A stretch of DNA of 64,000 bases from Minwuia sp048007105. GTDB lineage: Bacteria > Pseudomonadota > Alphaproteobacteria > Minwuiales > Minwuiaceae. The stretch is taken from assembly GCF_048007105.1 (NCBI RefSeq), contig NZ_CP180352.1, forward strand, positions 1,240,001 through 1,304,000, given 5' to 3'. Below, one piece after another: positions 42,097-50,436 of the stretch (the stretch's first letter is position 1; the number at the start of each line of letters is the position of its first letter). Both the position numbers and the translations under genes were made by a program. A model generated the notes under the pieces. That model made no database searches and was not told the DNA's origin. It saw nothing but the letters and a program-made list of their open reading frames with translations.

Positions 42097-43107
42097 CTAC
42101 AGCTCCCCGACCTTCACGACCTGCTTGCCGAAATTCTCGCCCTTCAGCATGCCGATGAAGGCCGCCGGGGCGTTCTCCAGGCCGTTGGTGATGTCTTCGG
42201 CGACCGTCATGCGGCCGGCGGCGATGTGATCGGCAGTTTCCTCGATGAACTGCTCGATCAGATGGCTGTGGTCGCGGACGACGAAGCCCTGGACGTTCAG
42301 CCGCTTCGAGACGATCTCGTTGAGGTTCTTCAGGTGATACGGCTCGTGCTCGTTGTACTGGCTGATCATGCCGCACATGGCGAAGCGCGCGAACGGATTG
42401 GCCTGGACCAGTACAGCGTCGAGATTGGCCCCGCCGACATTCTCGAAATTCACGTCGATGCCGTCGGCGCAGTAGAGCCGGAGCGCTTCCGGGATGGACG
42501 GCACGGTCCGGTAGTTGAAACCGTCGTGGAAACCGCACTCGCCGACGACGAACCGGACCTTCTCGTCGGTGCCCGCCGAGCCGATCACGCGTGCGCCGGC
42601 GATGCGGGCCAGTTGCCCCGCGACCTGGCCGACCGCGCCCGAGGCAGCGGAGACGTAGACGGTCTCGCCCTCCTTCGGCTGGCCGATCAGCGTCATGCCG
42701 ACATAGGCGGTCAGTCCGGGAAACCCGAGCGTGCCGAGATAATGCGAGAGCGGGGCCTTCGCCGGATCGACGACGCGCAGGCTCTCCCCGCCGCGGGCCA
42801 CCGACCGCTCGGCCCAGTCGAGCATGCCGAAGACGCAGTCGCCCTCCCTGAAATCCTTGTTCCGGCTGCTCTCGACGACGCCGATGACGCGGCCGAACAG
42901 CGGCTGGCCGATCTGGAAACCGGCGGCATAGGCGACGCCGCCATCGTTCATCAGCCCGCGCATGTAGGGATCGACGGACATGTAGAGATGCCGGACCAGC
43001 ACGTCGCCCGGATCCAGCAACGGCATGTCGGCCTCGCGAACGGCGAAATTCTCCGGGACGACCCAGCCGTCAGGCCGGCTCGCCAGTACGATCTGACGTG
43101 TCTGCAT
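42097..43107 (-). CDS. NADP-dependent MDR oxidoreductase (CurA/PTGR-like)
   Basis: A 336-residue zinc-independent medium-chain reductase. LVRHLYMSVDPYMRGLM is the signature near residues 38-54. VYVSAASGAVGQVAGQLARIAGARVIGSAGTDEK is the NADP-binding Rossmann fold. VNFENVGGANLDAVL is the family substrate-loop region. It reduces the C=C of enones, as curcumin reductase or prostaglandin/leukotriene reductase homologues do. Its start lies inside the CHASE2-phosphatase gene, overlapping 38 bases. Confidence 0.88.
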   Translation of the reverse strand: MQTRQIVLASRPDGWVVPENFAVREADMPLLDPGDVLVRHLYMSVDPYMRGLMNDGGVAYAAGFQIGQPLFGRVIGVVESSRNKDFREGDCVFGMLDWAERSVARGGESLRVVDPAKAPLSHYLGTLGFPGLTAYVGMTLIGQPKEGETVYVSAASGAVGQVAGQLARIAGARVIGSAGTDEKVRFVVGECGFHDGFNYRTVPSIPEALRLYCADGIDVNFENVGGANLDAVLVQANPFARFAMCGMISQYNEHEPYHLKNLNEIVSKRLNVQGFVVRDHSHLIEQFIEETADHIAAGRMTVAEDITNGLENAPAAFIGMLKGENFGKQVVKVGEL

Positions 43108-45292
43108 CTTGACCCTCCCCTGCCGCTTTCATTGAAGCGGCTGGGCCGTACCATCGCAAGCCGAGGATGGTCAGATCGTCCGACGGATCTGCAGTGCCGG
43201 CATGCGTTTTCACGTCGCCATAGATCGTCGCCTGAATCGCCTCGGCGTCGGCTTTCTCCGGAAGTTCGGACAACAGCCGCGTCAGCCGGGGATTGCCGTA
43301 GAGTTCCCCGGCTTCATTCATGGCCTCCCCGATGCCGTCGGTGGTGATCAGCATGGTCTCGCCGGGGCTGAACCGATGTTCGGCGGGCATGTAGGGGAAG
43401 TCATCCATGACGCAGATCGGCGGGCCGCCGCCGCCGGCGAGGGGCGCCGGTTCGCCGCCGCTGCCCGGCGTGAACAGCAGCGGCGGCTCGTGACCGGCAT
43501 TGCAGAAGGCCATCTCGCCCGTGTTCAGATCGATGATCGCTGCGAACAGGGTGACGAACAGCATGTCCGGGTTCTCGCGGCTGATCTCGTTGTTGGCGGC
43601 GGCGGTGATCTCGTCGATTCCCTCGATGCCGCGCATCACGGCCGACTTGTAGAGGGCTTTGGCCACCGCCATGAACAGGCTGGCGGGCACGCCCTTGCCG
43701 GCCACGTCGCCGACCGCGACGAACAGGTGATCCTCGTCGATCAGGAAGAAGTCGTAGAGATCGCCGCCGACATCGCGGGCCGGCTCGAGCATTGCCGCCA
43801 GCGAATAGCGGGGATCGTTGATATGCACGTCCTCCAGCTTGGGCAGCAGGTTGAACTGGATGTCGCGGGCGGCGTCCAGCTCGCCCTGGATGCGGGCCCG
43901 CTCCTCGCGCTGGCGCTGCAGGTTGAAGGACAGCGCCCGCCGCTGCGCGACCGAGAGCTGCAATGTTGTGAGCAGCATGGTGATGCCGATCAGGATCCCG
44001 GCGATGCTCGGCCCGATGGTGAAGATGATGATCTGCGTGAGGGCGAAGACGATGCCACCGACCGCGATCACCAGCGCCAGCGTTCCGATGACCACGGGCG
44101 CGCTGAAGACCGGCCGCATCTTCGGCACGATGAAGATGAACAGGACCCCGGCTCCGAGGATCATCAGCAACTCGACGATGGGCGTCCATTCGGGCCGGTA
44201 GATGAAATACTGTTCGTGCATCGCCTCGATGGCCTGGGCATGCACCTCGATGCCCGGCAGCCGGTCGCGCAGCGGCGTTGTGGGGAAATCGATCAGGCCC
44301 TGGCCGGTCAGGCCGATGATGGCGATGGCGCCTTCCAGCCTGGCCAGGGTTGCCGGGTCGCCGGCCAGAACCTTGTGCGCGGAGACATAGCGGTCCTGAT
44401 AGGGCGGGGAAAAGGGGACGTACATGGTGCCGTCGGGCAGGGCGGGGATCCGCCAGTCCCCGATCCGCACGGCCTCGATATCCTCGTCGCCCTCGCCCAG
44501 CACTTCGACCTGGGCCTCCATGGCGACCCGCATCAGCTCCACGGCGAACCCCGGTGTCGGCTGGCCGTCGACCATCGCCACCAGTGGAATCCGGCGGATG
44601 ATGGCGTCCCGATCCTCGATCGCGTTGACCAGTCCCCGGCCCAGCGCCGCATCCGAGATCAGCGGGATCGAACGGTCGGCACCGGGAAAGCTGCGCAACC
44701 GGCCGATCAGCTCCAGATCGTCGAAGCCGATCCGGGCCGGCGGCGGCTTGCCGTTGATGCCCTTGCCATGACGTGTGCCGGCCAGGGCGAGAACCGAATA
44801 GGTCCGGCCCAGCGCGTCGGCGAGGACCCTGTCATAGTCGGGCAGCGTCGCAAGGAAGCTCCTCAGCTGGGGCGGGACGACGGCGCCTTCCGTGATGGCC
44901 CGCGCCGGGGATTGCCGGTCCTCGTCCAGGAACAGGATATCGAGGCCGACGACCAGCGGTCCGGCCTCGGCGGTGCGGACGACCAGATCGGCGACCTTGG
45001 TGCGGGGCCACGGCCACTGGCCTTCCTCGCGGATGGACTCCTCGTCGACGGCGACGATGATCGGCAGATGGGATTCCTGCACGCGCGGCGAGATCTGCTG
45101 GTAGAGGTCGATCTGCGCCAGCCGGATCAGATTGTCGTCGCGAACAAGAACGCCTTGTATCGCCAGGCCCAGAATCAGGATGGCCAGACCGGCGGCGCGG
45201 CAGCGCCACAGGGTGAAGATCTGCATGAGGCGGTTCATCTGGCCGCGGACATCGTCCTCGGAAACGGCCTGTGTGTCGGCCGGTCCGGCCAT
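43070..45292 (-). CDS. CHASE2-sensor PP2C/SpoIIE-type phosphatase
   Basis: A 740-residue membrane receptor. After an N-terminal helix (about 31-50) comes an extracytoplasmic CHASE2 domain (about 55-370: IIVAVDEESIREEGQWPWPRTKVADLV, VVGLDILFLDED, IAIIGLTGQGLIDFPTTPL). Three membrane helices follow (about 385-465), then a coiled linker and a RsbU/SpoIIE phosphatase domain (about 500-715: PARDVGGDLYDFF, VGDVAGKGVPASLFMA, LLFVTLFAAIIDLNTG, LITTDGIGEAMN, and DDLTILGLRW). It should dephosphorylate the STAS protein encoded upstream. The ligand is unknown. Confidence 0.9.
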   Translation of the reverse strand: MAGPADTQAVSEDDVRGQMNRLMQIFTLWRCRAAGLAILILGLAIQGVLVRDDNLIRLAQIDLYQQISPRVQESHLPIIVAVDEESIREEGQWPWPRTKVADLVVRTAEAGPLVVGLDILFLDEDRQSPARAITEGAVVPPQLRSFLATLPDYDRVLADALGRTYSVLALAGTRHGKGINGKPPPARIGFDDLELIGRLRSFPGADRSIPLISDAALGRGLVNAIEDRDAIIRRIPLVAMVDGQPTPGFAVELMRVAMEAQVEVLGEGDEDIEAVRIGDWRIPALPDGTMYVPFSPPYQDRYVSAHKVLAGDPATLARLEGAIAIIGLTGQGLIDFPTTPLRDRLPGIEVHAQAIEAMHEQYFIYRPEWTPIVELLMILGAGVLFIFIVPKMRPVFSAPVVIGTLALVIAVGGIVFALTQIIIFTIGPSIAGILIGITMLLTTLQLSVAQRRALSFNLQRQREERARIQGELDAARDIQFNLLPKLEDVHINDPRYSLAAMLEPARDVGGDLYDFFLIDEDHLFVAVGDVAGKGVPASLFMAVAKALYKSAVMRGIEGIDEITAAANNEISRENPDMLFVTLFAAIIDLNTGEMAFCNAGHEPPLLFTPGSGGEPAPLAGGGGPPICVMDDFPYMPAEHRFSPGETMLITTDGIGEAMNEAGELYGNPRLTRLLSELPEKADAEAIQATIYGDVKTHAGTADPSDDLTILGLRWYGPAASMKAAGEGQDADTSDRTGEPA

Positions 45293-45294
45293 GG

Positions 45295-46245
45295 TCAGGC
45301 CTCGACGGTCAGGCCGTCATAGGATGCCAGCACCTTCAGCGGCGTGTTCTCGCCCCGCATGATCTCCTCGTAACGCTGCGTTTCCGCCAGAACCTGGTCG
45401 ATCTGCTCGTCGGAGTAGATCGGCTCGTGATGGAACAGGCACAGCTTCTTCACTCCGGCCTGGTGGCAGAGTTCGACCCCGACCATGTTCGAGGAATGGC
45501 CCCAGTCTTCCTTCAGCGATGTCGCCTCGGCCAGCGAATACATGCTGTCGAAGACCACGACGTCGGCGTCCCGGAAGTACTTCACGAAGTAGTCGGTGGT
45601 TTCCTTGTCCTCAAGCTTGTGCTCGCTGTCGGTGGAGTAGACCACGGTCCTGCCGCCCTTCTCGAAGCGGTAGCCATAGGAATCGCCGGCATGCAGCTGA
45701 CGGAACGGCGTGACCGCCAGACCGGCGATCTCGTAGGTCTGCTCCGGCTCCAGCTGGACGAACTCGATGGTCGAGCCGAGGAACTCGAAATGCACCGGGA
45801 AGCTGGGATCGGCCTGCTGGCGTCGGTAGGCGTGCTCCAGCACGTCGTGGCAGCCATGGATACGGACCACATTGCCCGGAATGTAGGCGGGCACGAAGAA
45901 GGGGAAGCCCATGATGTGATCCCAGTGCACGTGGCTCTGGAACACGTTGTAGGTCTGCGGACTGCCGGGGCCGTGCCGCCCGAGGCAGTCGAGGGCGAAG
46001 CGCCGCGCGCCGGAGCCCATGTCGCAGACGACATACTCGTCGCCGCCGGTCTCGATCTGCACGCAGGAGCTTTCGCCGCCATAGGTGCCGCGGAGGTGGA
46101 AGGGCATTTCCCCGACGATGGCCTCGACATCCTTCGAGCCGCTGTCGAGCACCGCCTGGGCAACGCGCACGACGCGGCTGCGCATGTCGTCATTGGGCAT
46201 GGCCGTGGGCACCGATCCCCGCGTGCCCCAGAACTTCACCCGCAT
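45295..46245 (-). CDS. Metallo-beta-lactamase-fold hydrolase
   Basis: A 316-residue MBL-fold enzyme. Metal motifs are SHVHWDHIMGFPFF (HxHxDH) and LFHHEPIYSDEQID, with the bridging Asp in FDSMYSL and the GHSS segment following. MRVKFWGTRGSVPT at the start is typical of RNase-Z/phosphodiesterase-like MBL proteins. It is probably a phosphodiesterase acting on a nucleotide or a nucleic-acid product. It lies four bases after the STAS gene and two bases before the CHASE2-phosphatase gene, so it is part of that signalling pathway. Confidence 0.85.
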   Translation of the reverse strand: MRVKFWGTRGSVPTAMPNDDMRSRVVRVAQAVLDSGSKDVEAIVGEMPFHLRGTYGGESSCVQIETGGDEYVVCDMGSGARRFALDCLGRHGPGSPQTYNVFQSHVHWDHIMGFPFFVPAYIPGNVVRIHGCHDVLEHAYRRQQADPSFPVHFEFLGSTIEFVQLEPEQTYEIAGLAVTPFRQLHAGDSYGYRFEKGGRTVVYSTDSEHKLEDKETTDYFVKYFRDADVVVFDSMYSLAEATSLKEDWGHSSNMVGVELCHQAGVKKLCLFHHEPIYSDEQIDQVLAETQRYEEIMRGENTPLKVLASYDGLTVEA

Positions 46246-46249
46246 CGGG

Positions 46250-46624
46250 CTACTCGTCCGTGTACGCGGCGGCAGCCAGCGCGGAGACGGCCTGCAGCGC
46301 GGCGGGCATCTCGTCGAAGGTAGGGAAGACCTTGTCGAAGTGGCTGATGTGGAAGACTTCCTTGACGACTTCCTGCATCGAGGCGACGCGGATGGTGACG
46401 CCCTTCGGCGCCGCCTGCTTGTTGGCGATCATCAACGCACGCAGACCGACCGAGGAAATGTAGTCCACCTTGCTCAAATCGACGACGATCTGAGCCTTGC
46501 TCTCGATCGCCTCGTCCACGCGTGAGGTCAGCGCCTTCTGGAATTCGGCCGCAGAGTTCTGGTCGATCCGGCCGGATACCCGCACCACGATCGCGTCGCC
46601 ATATTCACCGGAAGTGACCTTCAT
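46250..46624 (-). CDS. STAS-domain anti-sigma factor antagonist
   Basis: A 124-residue single STAS domain of the SpoIIAA/RsbV type. The phospho-acceptor region is VDLSKVDYISSVGLRALMIANK, with Ser57/Ser58. VVRVSGRIDQNSAAEFQKAL is the N-terminal strand-helix. When unphosphorylated it would bind a serine kinase/anti-sigma factor. It is the first gene of the STAS-MBL-CHASE2-phosphatase operon. No RsbW-type kinase lies nearby. The ribosome site before ATG 46624 is weak (CAGGG). Confidence 0.9.
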   Translation of the reverse strand: MKVTSGEYGDAIVVRVSGRIDQNSAAEFQKALTSRVDEAIESKAQIVVDLSKVDYISSVGLRALMIANKQAAPKGVTIRVASMQEVVKEVFHISHFDKVFPTFDEMPAALQAVSALAAAAYTDE

Positions 46625-46727
46625 CCCTGACCCGCTCCAACCGCGCTGATTCCCTCAGGCGGAAGCATAGGTGCGTTGTACCGTCGCGGCAATGCACAAG
46701 GCCCGATTCGGGCCGGTCACAGACGGG

Positions 46728-47537
46728 TCAGGTACCGGAGTAGTCAGGCCGCCGTTTTTCCATGAAGGCCCGGATGCCTTCGCGGAAGTCCGGGCCGCTG
46801 GCGCAGAGGATCTGGTTGCGGTCCTCCATGGCGATGGCGGCCTCCAGGCTGGGCGCGTCGACCGACATGTTGAGGCACTCCTTTGTCAGCCGCAGGCCCA
46901 GCGGCGTCGCGTGCAGCAGGTCGTCGACATAGGACTGCGCCGCGTCGGCCAGTTCGTGATCCTCGACCACCTCCGAGACCAGTCCCGTCGCCAGCGCGCG
47001 GTCGGCCATGATGTAGCGGCCGGTCATCATCAGTTCGCTCGCCACCGAGACGCCGACCAGCCGGGGCAGGAAATAGCTCACGCCGATATCGCAGGCCGAA
47101 AGGCCGATGCGGATGAAGGCGGCGTTCATCTTCGCGCTCCTGCCGGCGATGCGGATGTCGGAAGCCAGTGCGAAGGCGAAGCCGCCGCCGGCGCAGCCGC
47201 CATGGATCAGCGAGACGATGGGCTGCGGACAACGCCGCATGCGCATCACGATTTCCGAAATCCGGCGCTGCGAGCGGAGCCCGTCGGCCGAAGAGCGGGA
47301 TTCCAGCTGCTCCTCGTTGCTGGTCGCGCGCTCTCTCAGGTCGAGCCCGGCGGAGAAGCCGCGCCCCGCGCCGCGCAGCACGACGACACGCGTCTCGTGG
47401 TCGGTGTAGAGCCCCTGAAAATAATCCAGCAGCGCATCGATCATCTCCGCATTGAGGCTGTTGTAGGCGTCAGGGCGGTTCATGGTCACCCAGTCCACCC
47501 GGCCCTGCTTCTCGATCTGAAGGACGTTGCCGCTCAT
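46728..47537 (-). CDS. Enoyl-CoA hydratase/isomerase family protein
   Basis: A 269-residue crotonase-fold protein. Oxyanion segments are FSAGLDLRER and IHGGCAGGGFAFALASDIRIAG. FIRIGLSACDIGVSYFLPRLVG shows Asp in the place of the usual second catalytic Glu, so isomerase or other crotonase chemistry is possible. The ATG at 47537 has GGGGAGAG upstream. It is divergent from an SDR-carboxyltransferase unit that also acts on acyl-CoAs. Confidence 0.85.
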   Translation of the reverse strand: MSGNVLQIEKQGRVDWVTMNRPDAYNSLNAEMIDALLDYFQGLYTDHETRVVVLRGAGRGFSAGLDLRERATSNEEQLESRSSADGLRSQRRISEIVMRMRRCPQPIVSLIHGGCAGGGFAFALASDIRIAGRSAKMNAAFIRIGLSACDIGVSYFLPRLVGVSVASELMMTGRYIMADRALATGLVSEVVEDHELADAAQSYVDDLLHATPLGLRLTKECLNMSVDAPSLEAAIAMEDRNQILCASGPDFREGIRAFMEKRRPDYSGT

Positions 47538-47744
47538 GCCGATCTCTCCCCTGTCCGGCTTCTGCTCCCGGCGGCCAGTAAAGCGGATTGGCGGCGCAAC
47601 GTCTTCCCGGATGCTTCGGCAGGCTGCCATGTCCCGTCGAGGCCTGCGGCGTGATCGGGTCCCACGTCTGCGCGGGCGTCTACCCGCCGGCGGGAATAGC
47701 TGCTAGACCGGAGGCAGCGGAACGCAGGCGGGGAGGCTTTGGCG

Positions 47745-48629
47745 TTGGGCTATTCGTCCATTTTCCGGGACGGCATCTTTGCCGGCCGCACCTACATCGT
47801 GACCGGCAGCGGGTCGGGGTTCGGGCGCTGCATCGCGCATGAGATCGCGGCGCTGGGCGGGCGCGTGGCGCTGGTCGGCCGCACGCTGGAGAAGCTGAAA
47901 GCCTCCGCTGCCGAGATCGCCGAGGACAATGAGGGTCCGGCCGGCGATCCCCGCTGCTACACAGCCGACATCCGCGACGAGGAACGCGTCACCGCCATGA
48001 TCGGCGAGATCCTTGCGGACTTCGGGCGCATCAACGGGCTGGTAAACAATGCCGGCGGCCAGTTCTCGGCGAAGCTGAAAGACATATCGGCCAAGGGCTG
48101 GGACGCGGTCGTCCGAAACAACCTGACCGGCGGCTTCCTGATGAGCCGGGAGGTCTACCGCCAGTGGATGGAGGTCCATGGCGGGTCGATCGTGAACATC
48201 ACCGCCGAGTTCGGTCTCGGCCTCCCGGACATGGGTCATTCGGGCGCGGCGCGGGCGGGCATGGACAACTTCACCCGCACGGCGGCGCTGGAATGGGCGC
48301 ATTCGAATGTCCGCGTCAATGCGGTGGCGCCGGGCTGGATCGCCTCCTCGGGCTACGACAATTATCCGAAGGAGGTCTCGGCGGCGATCGCGCAGCGCGC
48401 CGATCACGTGCCCCTGAAGCGACATGGCACCGAGGCCGAACTGTCGGCCGCCGTCTGTTTCCTGCTCTCCGACGCGGCCGCCTTCATCACCGGTACCTCC
48501 ATCGCCGTCGACGGCGGGGCGCCCCTTGAACGCGGTTACCGCCCGTCGGAGGATGGGCCGCGGGAAAACCGGGCCTTCCACGGCTTCCACCGCTATTCCG
48601 AACCCGACATCCTGAAACAGGGCAAGTAG
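47745..48629 (+). CDS. SDR oxidoreductase, 2,4-dienoyl-CoA-reductase-like, non-canonical catalytic residues
   Basis: About 294 residues of SDR fold. TYIVTGSGSGFGRCIAHEIAALGG is the NADP-binding motif; LVNNAGG and APGWIASSG are typical. The catalytic YxxxK is replaced: GHSGAARAGMDNFTRT has His and Arg in those positions, like the HxGxxK form of peroxisomal dienoyl-CoA reductases. It may reduce an unsaturated or 3-oxoacyl-CoA. The TTG at 47745 lies eight bases after GGAGG; TTG 47739 is too close. It is three bases from the carboxyltransferase gene. Confidence 0.82.
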   Translation: MGYSSIFRDGIFAGRTYIVTGSGSGFGRCIAHEIAALGGRVALVGRTLEKLKASAAEIAEDNEGPAGDPRCYTADIRDEERVTAMIGEILADFGRINGLVNNAGGQFSAKLKDISAKGWDAVVRNNLTGGFLMSREVYRQWMEVHGGSIVNITAEFGLGLPDMGHSGAARAGMDNFTRTAALEWAHSNVRVNAVAPGWIASSGYDNYPKEVSAAIAQRADHVPLKRHGTEAELSAAVCFLLSDAAAFITGTSIAVDGGAPLERGYRPSEDGPRENRAFHGFHRYSEPDILKQGK

Positions 48630-48632
48630 ACC

Positions 48633-50252
48633 ATGGCCGTTCTGCAATCGAAGATCTCCACCGCGTCGGACGCGTTCAGGCAGAACCGCGAGGACATGCT
48701 GAGGATGCTGGGCGAGGTGCGCGCGCTGGAGCAGAAGGTGCGCGACACCTCCAACGCCAAGGCCGACGTCTTCAAGTCGCGCGGCCAGATCCCGCCGCGC
48801 GAACGCATCGACCTGCTGCTGGACAAGGGCTCGCCCTTCCTGGAGATCCAGACACTGGCCGGTCTGGGCTTCCATGACGATGACGGCGTCAACGACGTGA
48901 TGGGCGGCGGCGCCATCATCGGCATCGGCTACGTCCAGGGCGTGCGCTGCATGATCAACGCCTCCGACAGCGGTATCAAGGGTGGCACCATCGCGCCGCT
49001 TGGTTCCAAGAAGAGCCTGCGCGCGCAGGACATCGCCCTGAAGCAGAAGCTGCCACGCATCAGCCTGATCGAAAGCGGCGGCGCGAACCTGAAATACCAG
49101 GCGGACCTCTTCGTCGAGGGCGGCAAGGGCTTCTACAACCAGGCGCGTCTTTCGGCCGAGGGCATTCCGCAGATCACCGTGGTGCACGGCTCGTCCACGG
49201 CGGGCGGCGCCTATGTGCCCGGCATGTCCGACTACACCATCATGGTGAAGGGCGGCGCCAAGGTGTTTCTGGCCGGACCGCCGCTGCTGTTCGCGGCGAC
49301 GGGCGAGGTCGCGACCGACGAGGATCTCGGCGGCGCCGAGATGCACACACTGGTCTCCGGCGTCTCCGAATACATGGCCGCGGACGACGCCGATGGCATC
49401 CGGCTGGCGCGCGAGATCATGGGCAAGCTCAGATGGAACGACCGCCTGCCGGCGGCGCAGCCGCGGACCTTCGCCGAGCCGGTCTACGATCCGGACGAGA
49501 TCTGCGGCGTGGTCCCGGTCGACTACCGTAAGCCCTACGACGTCCGCGAACTCGTGGCGCGGCTGGTGGACGGTTCCGACTTCGTCGACTTCAAGGCCGA
49601 ATATGGCGCGCCGACCGTCTGCGGTTTCGCCGAGATCATGGGTCACGCGGTCGGCCTGATCGGCAACAACGGGCCGATCGACAATGCCGGCGCCACCAAG
49701 GCCGCGCAGTTCATGCAGCTCTGCGACCAGTCGGACACGCCGGTCATCTTCCTGCACAACACCACGGGCTTCATCGTCGGCACCGAGAGCGAGCGGGGCG
49801 GCATGGTCAAGCACGGCTCGAAGATGATCCAGGCGGTTTCCAACATCCGCGTGCCGAAGCTGACCCTGCATGTCGGCGCCAGCTTCGGCGCGGGCAACTA
49901 CGCCATGTGCGGACGCGCCTACGACCCGGATTTCATCTTCGGCTGGCCGAACTACAAGATGTCGGTGATGGGCGGCGAGCAGGCCGCGACCGTGCTGAAG
50001 ATCGTTTCCGAACAGGGCGCGAAGCGGAAGGGCGTCGAGCCCGACCACGCCCGCATCCAGAAGATGTATGACGGCATCGTCGCGCAGTTCGAGCATGAGG
50101 GGCGGGCGCTCTACAACACGGCGCTGATCTATGACGACGGCCTGATCGATCCGCGGGATTCGCGGAAGGTGCTGGGCCTCTGCCTCGACATCTGCCGCGA
50201 GGCGCAGGACCGGCCGCTGAAGCCCAACAGCTTCGGCGTGGGCCGGATGTAG
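48633..50252 (+). CDS. Acyl-CoA carboxylase carboxyltransferase (beta) subunit
   Basis: A 539-residue carboxyltransferase of the methylcrotonyl/propionyl/geranyl-CoA carboxylase type. Crotonase-like halves run about 50-290 (INASDSGIKGGTIAP; HGSSTAGGAYVPGMSDY) and 310-520 (IGNNGPIDNAGATKAAQFMQLCDQ; HNTTGFIVGTESERGGMVKHGSKM; GASFGAGNYAMCGRAYDPDF). It moves carboxyl from biotin to an acyl-CoA. The biotin-carboxylase subunit is not in the window. It is in one unit with the upstream SDR, pointing to branched-chain or isoprenoid acyl-CoA use. Confidence 0.93.
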   Translation: MAVLQSKISTASDAFRQNREDMLRMLGEVRALEQKVRDTSNAKADVFKSRGQIPPRERIDLLLDKGSPFLEIQTLAGLGFHDDDGVNDVMGGGAIIGIGYVQGVRCMINASDSGIKGGTIAPLGSKKSLRAQDIALKQKLPRISLIESGGANLKYQADLFVEGGKGFYNQARLSAEGIPQITVVHGSSTAGGAYVPGMSDYTIMVKGGAKVFLAGPPLLFAATGEVATDEDLGGAEMHTLVSGVSEYMAADDADGIRLAREIMGKLRWNDRLPAAQPRTFAEPVYDPDEICGVVPVDYRKPYDVRELVARLVDGSDFVDFKAEYGAPTVCGFAEIMGHAVGLIGNNGPIDNAGATKAAQFMQLCDQSDTPVIFLHNTTGFIVGTESERGGMVKHGSKMIQAVSNIRVPKLTLHVGASFGAGNYAMCGRAYDPDFIFGWPNYKMSVMGGEQAATVLKIVSEQGAKRKGVEPDHARIQKMYDGIVAQFEHEGRALYNTALIYDDGLIDPRDSRKVLGLCLDICREAQDRPLKPNSFGVGRM

Positions 50253-50275
50253 TCGAGACCGCACACCACGATCCG

Positions 50276-50400
50276 CCCTCCCCCTCCGAGGGGGAGGGTT
50301 GGGTGGGGGTGGGAGTAGTGCAGGTGTCTGCCGTTTTTCGATCAGCGCAGCCGACCCCCACCCGTCGCTGCGCGCCGGCCTCCCCCTGCCAGGGGGAGGC
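50276..50400. repeat. REPIN-like doublet with CCTCCCCCT hairpins
   Basis: Hairpin CCCTCCCCCT/AGGGGGAGGG (50276-50298) and hairpin GCCTCCCCCT/AGGGGGAGGC (50378-50400) flank an inverted pair GGGTGGGGGT (50301-50310)/ACCCCCACCC (50354-50363). The whole lies in the leader of the flavin monooxygenase gene. This is a different sequence family from the CTGTCA-type palindromes. Confidence 0.7.
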
Positions 50401-50436
50401 TCAAGTAGCAGCCTAGTTTTTAAGCGGAGATATTCC

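Noticed and set aside
43202..45322. 706-codon plus-strand frame
   Set aside because: Antisense to the CHASE2-phosphatase gene.
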